Assembly: GCA_001692895.1 (NCBI GenBank)
Contig: KV748211.1
Coordinates: 434,001 to 498,000 of the forward strand
DNA length: 64,000 bases
DNA from: Cenococcum geophilum 1.58
Taxonomy: Eukaryota > Ascomycota > Dothideomycetes > Gloniales > Gloniaceae
Reading direction: 5' to 3'
The notes under the pieces were generated by a model. That model did no database searches and was not told the origin of the DNA. It saw only the letters and a program-made list of their open reading frames with translations. Below are positions 60,916 to 64,000 of this stretch, in pieces. The position numbers and the translations under genes were made by a program. The stretch's first letter is position 1; each line of letters begins with the position of its first letter.

Positions 60916-61689
60916 ATAGGGAAGGGGTATAGGTAGCTTTAGAGGAGTTAAAGGTATACTAGGTGTTAGGTTGTTTTTTTTTATCCTTAAGCGTTTCTTA
61001 CCTACTAAATAGGGTCTGTAAAGAAACGTTAGGGGANAATNTTTTAGGTNGNGGTAGTAATNTNGTNGTNTGGAANGCTNCTTNGTTATTTTNGTTTATT
61101 TCTTATTATATATAGGGGGCTTAGGGTTATATATATTACAGAAGCAACCTAGGCTTTAACCTTATCTTAAAAAAAATCCAACTTACCCTCTAGTTATTCT
61201 TCTACCTTTCTGGCGTAACTTATCTAGTCCCATTCCCCTTATAATGCTTAATTAAGTATTATTTTTTAGTGTTAGGCTTTGCCCTTTTATACTAGCTCTC
61301 TATTATTTACTACTATAATTAGATTAGTATCTATATATTACCTTCCTTTTTAAAAAGTAGCTAGATCTAATTAACCTATAGCTTTGCCTATAAGCTTATT
61401 AAAATATTAGATACTTAGTTCAACTTTGATAATATTTTTAACGAGATTCTTAAATCTACTCCTCTTCCTTAGCTTCTACTATAGCTTCTGCCGCTTCTTC
61501 CACTACCTCTATGGAGGAAGCCTTATATCTAACTTAAATGGCTACCCTTTAGGAACAGGCCTTAATGGATAGCTCTGCCTTCCTATATAGTAGACACTTC
61601 TGTAGAATAAGGTAAAAATAATAGAAGAGTTAATTATTCTAAGAATGAAATAGTTTAAGTAATAAGAGATGAATAATAAAGAAGCTTAA
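60916..61689. other. Spacer with low-quality bases
   Basis: No gene recognised. 61037-61093 contains a cluster of N bases, so the assembly is uncertain here, possibly at a repeat junction between the two duplicated blocks. 61430-61640 has a weak + strand frame, Ser/Ala-rich then MEEALYLT-like, that may be the end of another decayed gene; it leads directly into the second Gypsy-3 tail. Confidence 0.45.
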
Positions 61690-62040
61690 GAGAGGATGCG
61701 CCGCTATCGTCTAGCCAATAGAGAATACCTGTAAGGGCAAGCTTGAGTCTGGGGGGCTTGTGCTAGTATAGGATGCAAAAAAGGCAAAAGATATATCGCG
61801 GTAGTAAAAGCTATAGCCAAAATAGCAGGGTCCCTTCCGGATTAAAATGGCATCAGAAAAAGGGTTCTATAAACTTAATGGTACTAAAATGAGAGGCAAT
61901 CTATATGGGAATAGGTTAAAACGGTTCCTTATATAAGATCTTAAGGAAGTTAGACCAGAAGGCCATATAAATGAAAGCAACGTAATATAGAAGAGGTTCC
62001 CGCAGAAGAGAAGGCACCTAAGGAGGAGGCCGTAGCGTAG
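61690..62040 (+). mobile_element. Gypsy-3 integrase C-terminal tail, copy B (fossil)
   Basis: It aligns with 56600-56950 over its length, including the GPF-type block and the acidic tail (EEVPAEEKAPKEE). Copy B is followed by about 350 bp (62040-62400) not present in copy A, and then by the shared spacer. Broken. Confidence 0.65.
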
Positions 62041-62929
62041 GCAGAGAAAAGGTAATCTCTAGGAAGAATTAGCCGAGTTCTCGTCTATAAAAGTCCTCCT
62101 GCCCTCTTATTTAAGCAACTTAATCGCCACTACTTATTAAAAGAGTTCCTTTAAGCTTCCTAAAAGACAAATAGCTAGTTTCCTACTATACCGGTATAGC
62201 GCCGTACTGCTCTATTAGTATAAGGATTGTATAAGCTAAGCTTAATTAAACCCTTCTAAGGAAAGAAAGTAGAAGGAAAAAAGTAAGAGAGAAAGCCTTT
62301 ATAAACGGTAATTAACTAAGATTATATTATAGTTATAGTTAATTCTACCTATCCTTTGTATATGTTTCTCCCTTCTAATTATATTATAATCTTATTACGT
62401 TTTAAGGATTATAGCTTTACTAAGAGACGGTCTTCTACAAAGATCCTTCTATAGGTAAGCCATTATTTAGGATACCTATTACTATAAGCAGCAACTCTTT
62501 CTCTGTCTTTTCTTTATCTCTATAACGAACGCATAAAGTAACTATAAGTAAGGCTTATCTAAGGAACACTCGGGACTATAATGGCTAGCACTCTTAAAGA
62601 CTAAGAGTCTTCTACCGCACTCCTACCTTACTGCCATAAGCAATTAGGAAAAGAGTTTACTTCTTTAAAGCTGGTTCTAAATCCTTAGTCTTAATAACTG
62701 CTCTTATAGAGAATAACTTTATATATAGTCTTCTTCCTTTTATCCTCGTTACTAGTAACTATCTCTTATAAGTATTTTATATTTTTACGCTCTACAATTT
62801 TTAATTTAGCATTTTTATTTCCTTTTAAGTTGAGAGAAGAGCTACTTACTTTAAGAAACCTTAGTTAAGCATATTGGAGGTTAAAGTTAATTTTTAGTAC
62901 TAACTAATGTTATTATCATAGAAAAGTCT
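62041..62929. other. Spacer of block B, with about 350 bp extra
   Basis: 62041-62400 has no counterpart in block A: either an insertion here or a deletion there. From about 62400 to 62929 it matches 57000-57519. No gene seen. Confidence 0.45.
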
Positions 62930-62992
62930 TAGTAAGGAAAATCTAACTAATTAGACAACTTCGACCGCTGGTTAAAGTTCCTCGATATATTA
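62930..62992 (+). repeat. Palindromic module, copy 4 (upstream of the unidentified frame B)
   Basis: Core 62957-62979, AACTTCGACCG / TGGTTAAAGTT, slightly weakened by transitions. The flanks are as in copies 1 and 3. Confidence 0.75.
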
Positions 62993-63192
62993 ATAATTTA
63001 CGTAATAGTCCTTTTTAATTCACCTTTTTCTAGAAAATATTATAAGGCCTTTATTTTAATTTCTTATTATCTTATCTTATTTAGTTATACGCGCCTGTTT
63101 ACTTTTCTCTTACGTTAAGAAGACACTATTATAACTCTTATCTTAAAATACTACCTATACGCCTGTTGCGCACACAAAATATTACTATAAAA

Positions 63193-64000
63193 ATGTCTGG
63201 AACTATAGAACTCCGCTTAAAAGGAAAGCTGCTGCCTCTGCCTCCTATGCCTCTGCCTCCCGCGCCTCTACCTCCTACTATCTAGTTAATGGCCCTTGCA
63301 TACTAAGGAAAGGCGCAAACAATAGAGGTCATCTTTAGGGCCGCCTAAAGCCACCTAGTTAATTAGCGCGTAAACATCTATTATAGTTTAATATAGGCTA
63401 TTATAAACCAGGAGCATAATATAGTTAAGGCTGTAAAAAATGCAATGGTTGAGATTGAGAAGGATAATAAGCTTAAGGGAAATTTGGGAAATAAAGATTA
63501 GGAAAACGCCTTTACGGACATCAGAAAGCTCTCTAAGATTACCCATAAAATTAATAAGATTAAGGCGGTGCGAAATACAATTAAGAAGGAGTAGGGAGAG
63601 GAACTTTTAGAAGGTCCCTACAAGCTCTTCTATACGTATTACGCACTGAAAAGCATCCGTATCTTTATTAATTAGGTAAAAAGAAGTTAGATCTCCAGGA
63701 AAGATACGTTAGAAATAATTAATAATGCAATACTAAGCCGCCTGGAACTCTTAAAGGCTAGGATCTTAAGGACCCTATACCCAACACCCTTAGACTTTCT
63801 TACCGCCTATAAATTTAGATCGGTAGTTAATAAGGAGTTAATTAAGAAATAGAAGCTTATTTATTATCTAAGCTAGGGCCATAAGCTTTTAGTACTAGCC
63901 TTAACTGTTAAAACTGAAGAGGAATCTGCACTAGAGCCAGTTACTCTGGTGCCTCTACTATTACCTTTTAAGGAGGTTAAAGGCTTAAACATAAGAATAC
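63193..64000 (+). pseudogene. Unidentified large reading frame, copy B (5' part, runs off the window)
   Basis: Same frame and same start as 57787-60915; in-frame alignment holds to the last base. The proline-rich start is a little longer (LPPMPLPPAPLPP), which keeps the frame. Substitutions are spread along the protein, beyond RIP transitions, so the two copies are separate family members and not a fresh duplicate. RIP-type stops occur here too. The 3' part lies outside the window. Confidence 0.6.

Noticed and set aside
1-64000. tRNA, rRNA, CRISPR or bacterial-type operon
   Set aside because: No cloverleaf with conserved box A/B, no rRNA-like DNA and no regular repeat-spacer array were seen; the repeats present are transposon ends or degenerate satellites.

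Overview
The window looks like an AT-rich, gene-poor block from a filamentous ascomycete (Pezizomycotina). The reasons are the element families present (chromovirus Gypsy, fungal Copia, a Tad1-like LINE, a Restless-like hAT, Helitron, DIRS/Ngaro-type tyrosine-recombinase elements, a DUF6589 gene) and the wear pattern. Nearly all coding sequence has decayed by C-to-T and G-to-A transitions that produce TA-rich DNA and turn CAG/CAA codons into stops, which is the mark of repeat-induced point mutation (RIP). I found no intact host gene, no tRNA or rRNA, no CRISPR array and no bacterial operon. The species cannot be named from the sequence.

Layout. 1-3500: a Helitron on the + strand. 3500-3939: a stand-alone LTR. 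About 5000-7550: a DIRS-like fossil on the - strand. 7960-9239: a LINE tail on the - strand. 9240-43299: one large nest whose outer shell is Gypsy-1 (+ strand, LTRs at 9240 and 42576). Inside it lie Copia-A (13519-23879, -), which itself holds a Ngaro-like element (18463-23204, +); a hAT element (24836-28092, +); and Gypsy-2 (29757-42056, -), which itself holds Copia-B (34560-40820, +). A 302-bp MITE-like element sits inside the 3' LTR of Gypsy-1. Most of these insertions are confirmed by paired ends and target-site duplications: TAAAC (Copia-A), ATAAGGAT (hAT), GTAAC (Gypsy-2), ATAGA (Copia-B).

43300-50285: a second Gypsy-1-family relic on the - strand, split by a near full-length Tad1-like LINE (44542-50122) with a 15-bp duplication. 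50286-53650: a lone LTR followed by a GC-richer island of degenerate repeats that looks untouched by RIP. 53660-56590: a decayed DUF6589-family gene. 56600-64000: a duplicated block; each copy has a Gypsy integrase tail, a spacer carrying a palindromic module, and an unidentified large reading frame (57787-60915; second copy from 63193 to the window edge).

The elements do not form a pathway. The window records successive insertions plus genome defence. The parts most worth follow-up are the unidentified duplicated frame, the palindromic module that recurs four times (usually just downstream of a pol gene), the A1/B1-A2-B2 split repeats of the Ngaro-like element, and the two stretches (42981-43282 and 50526-53650) that escaped RIP.
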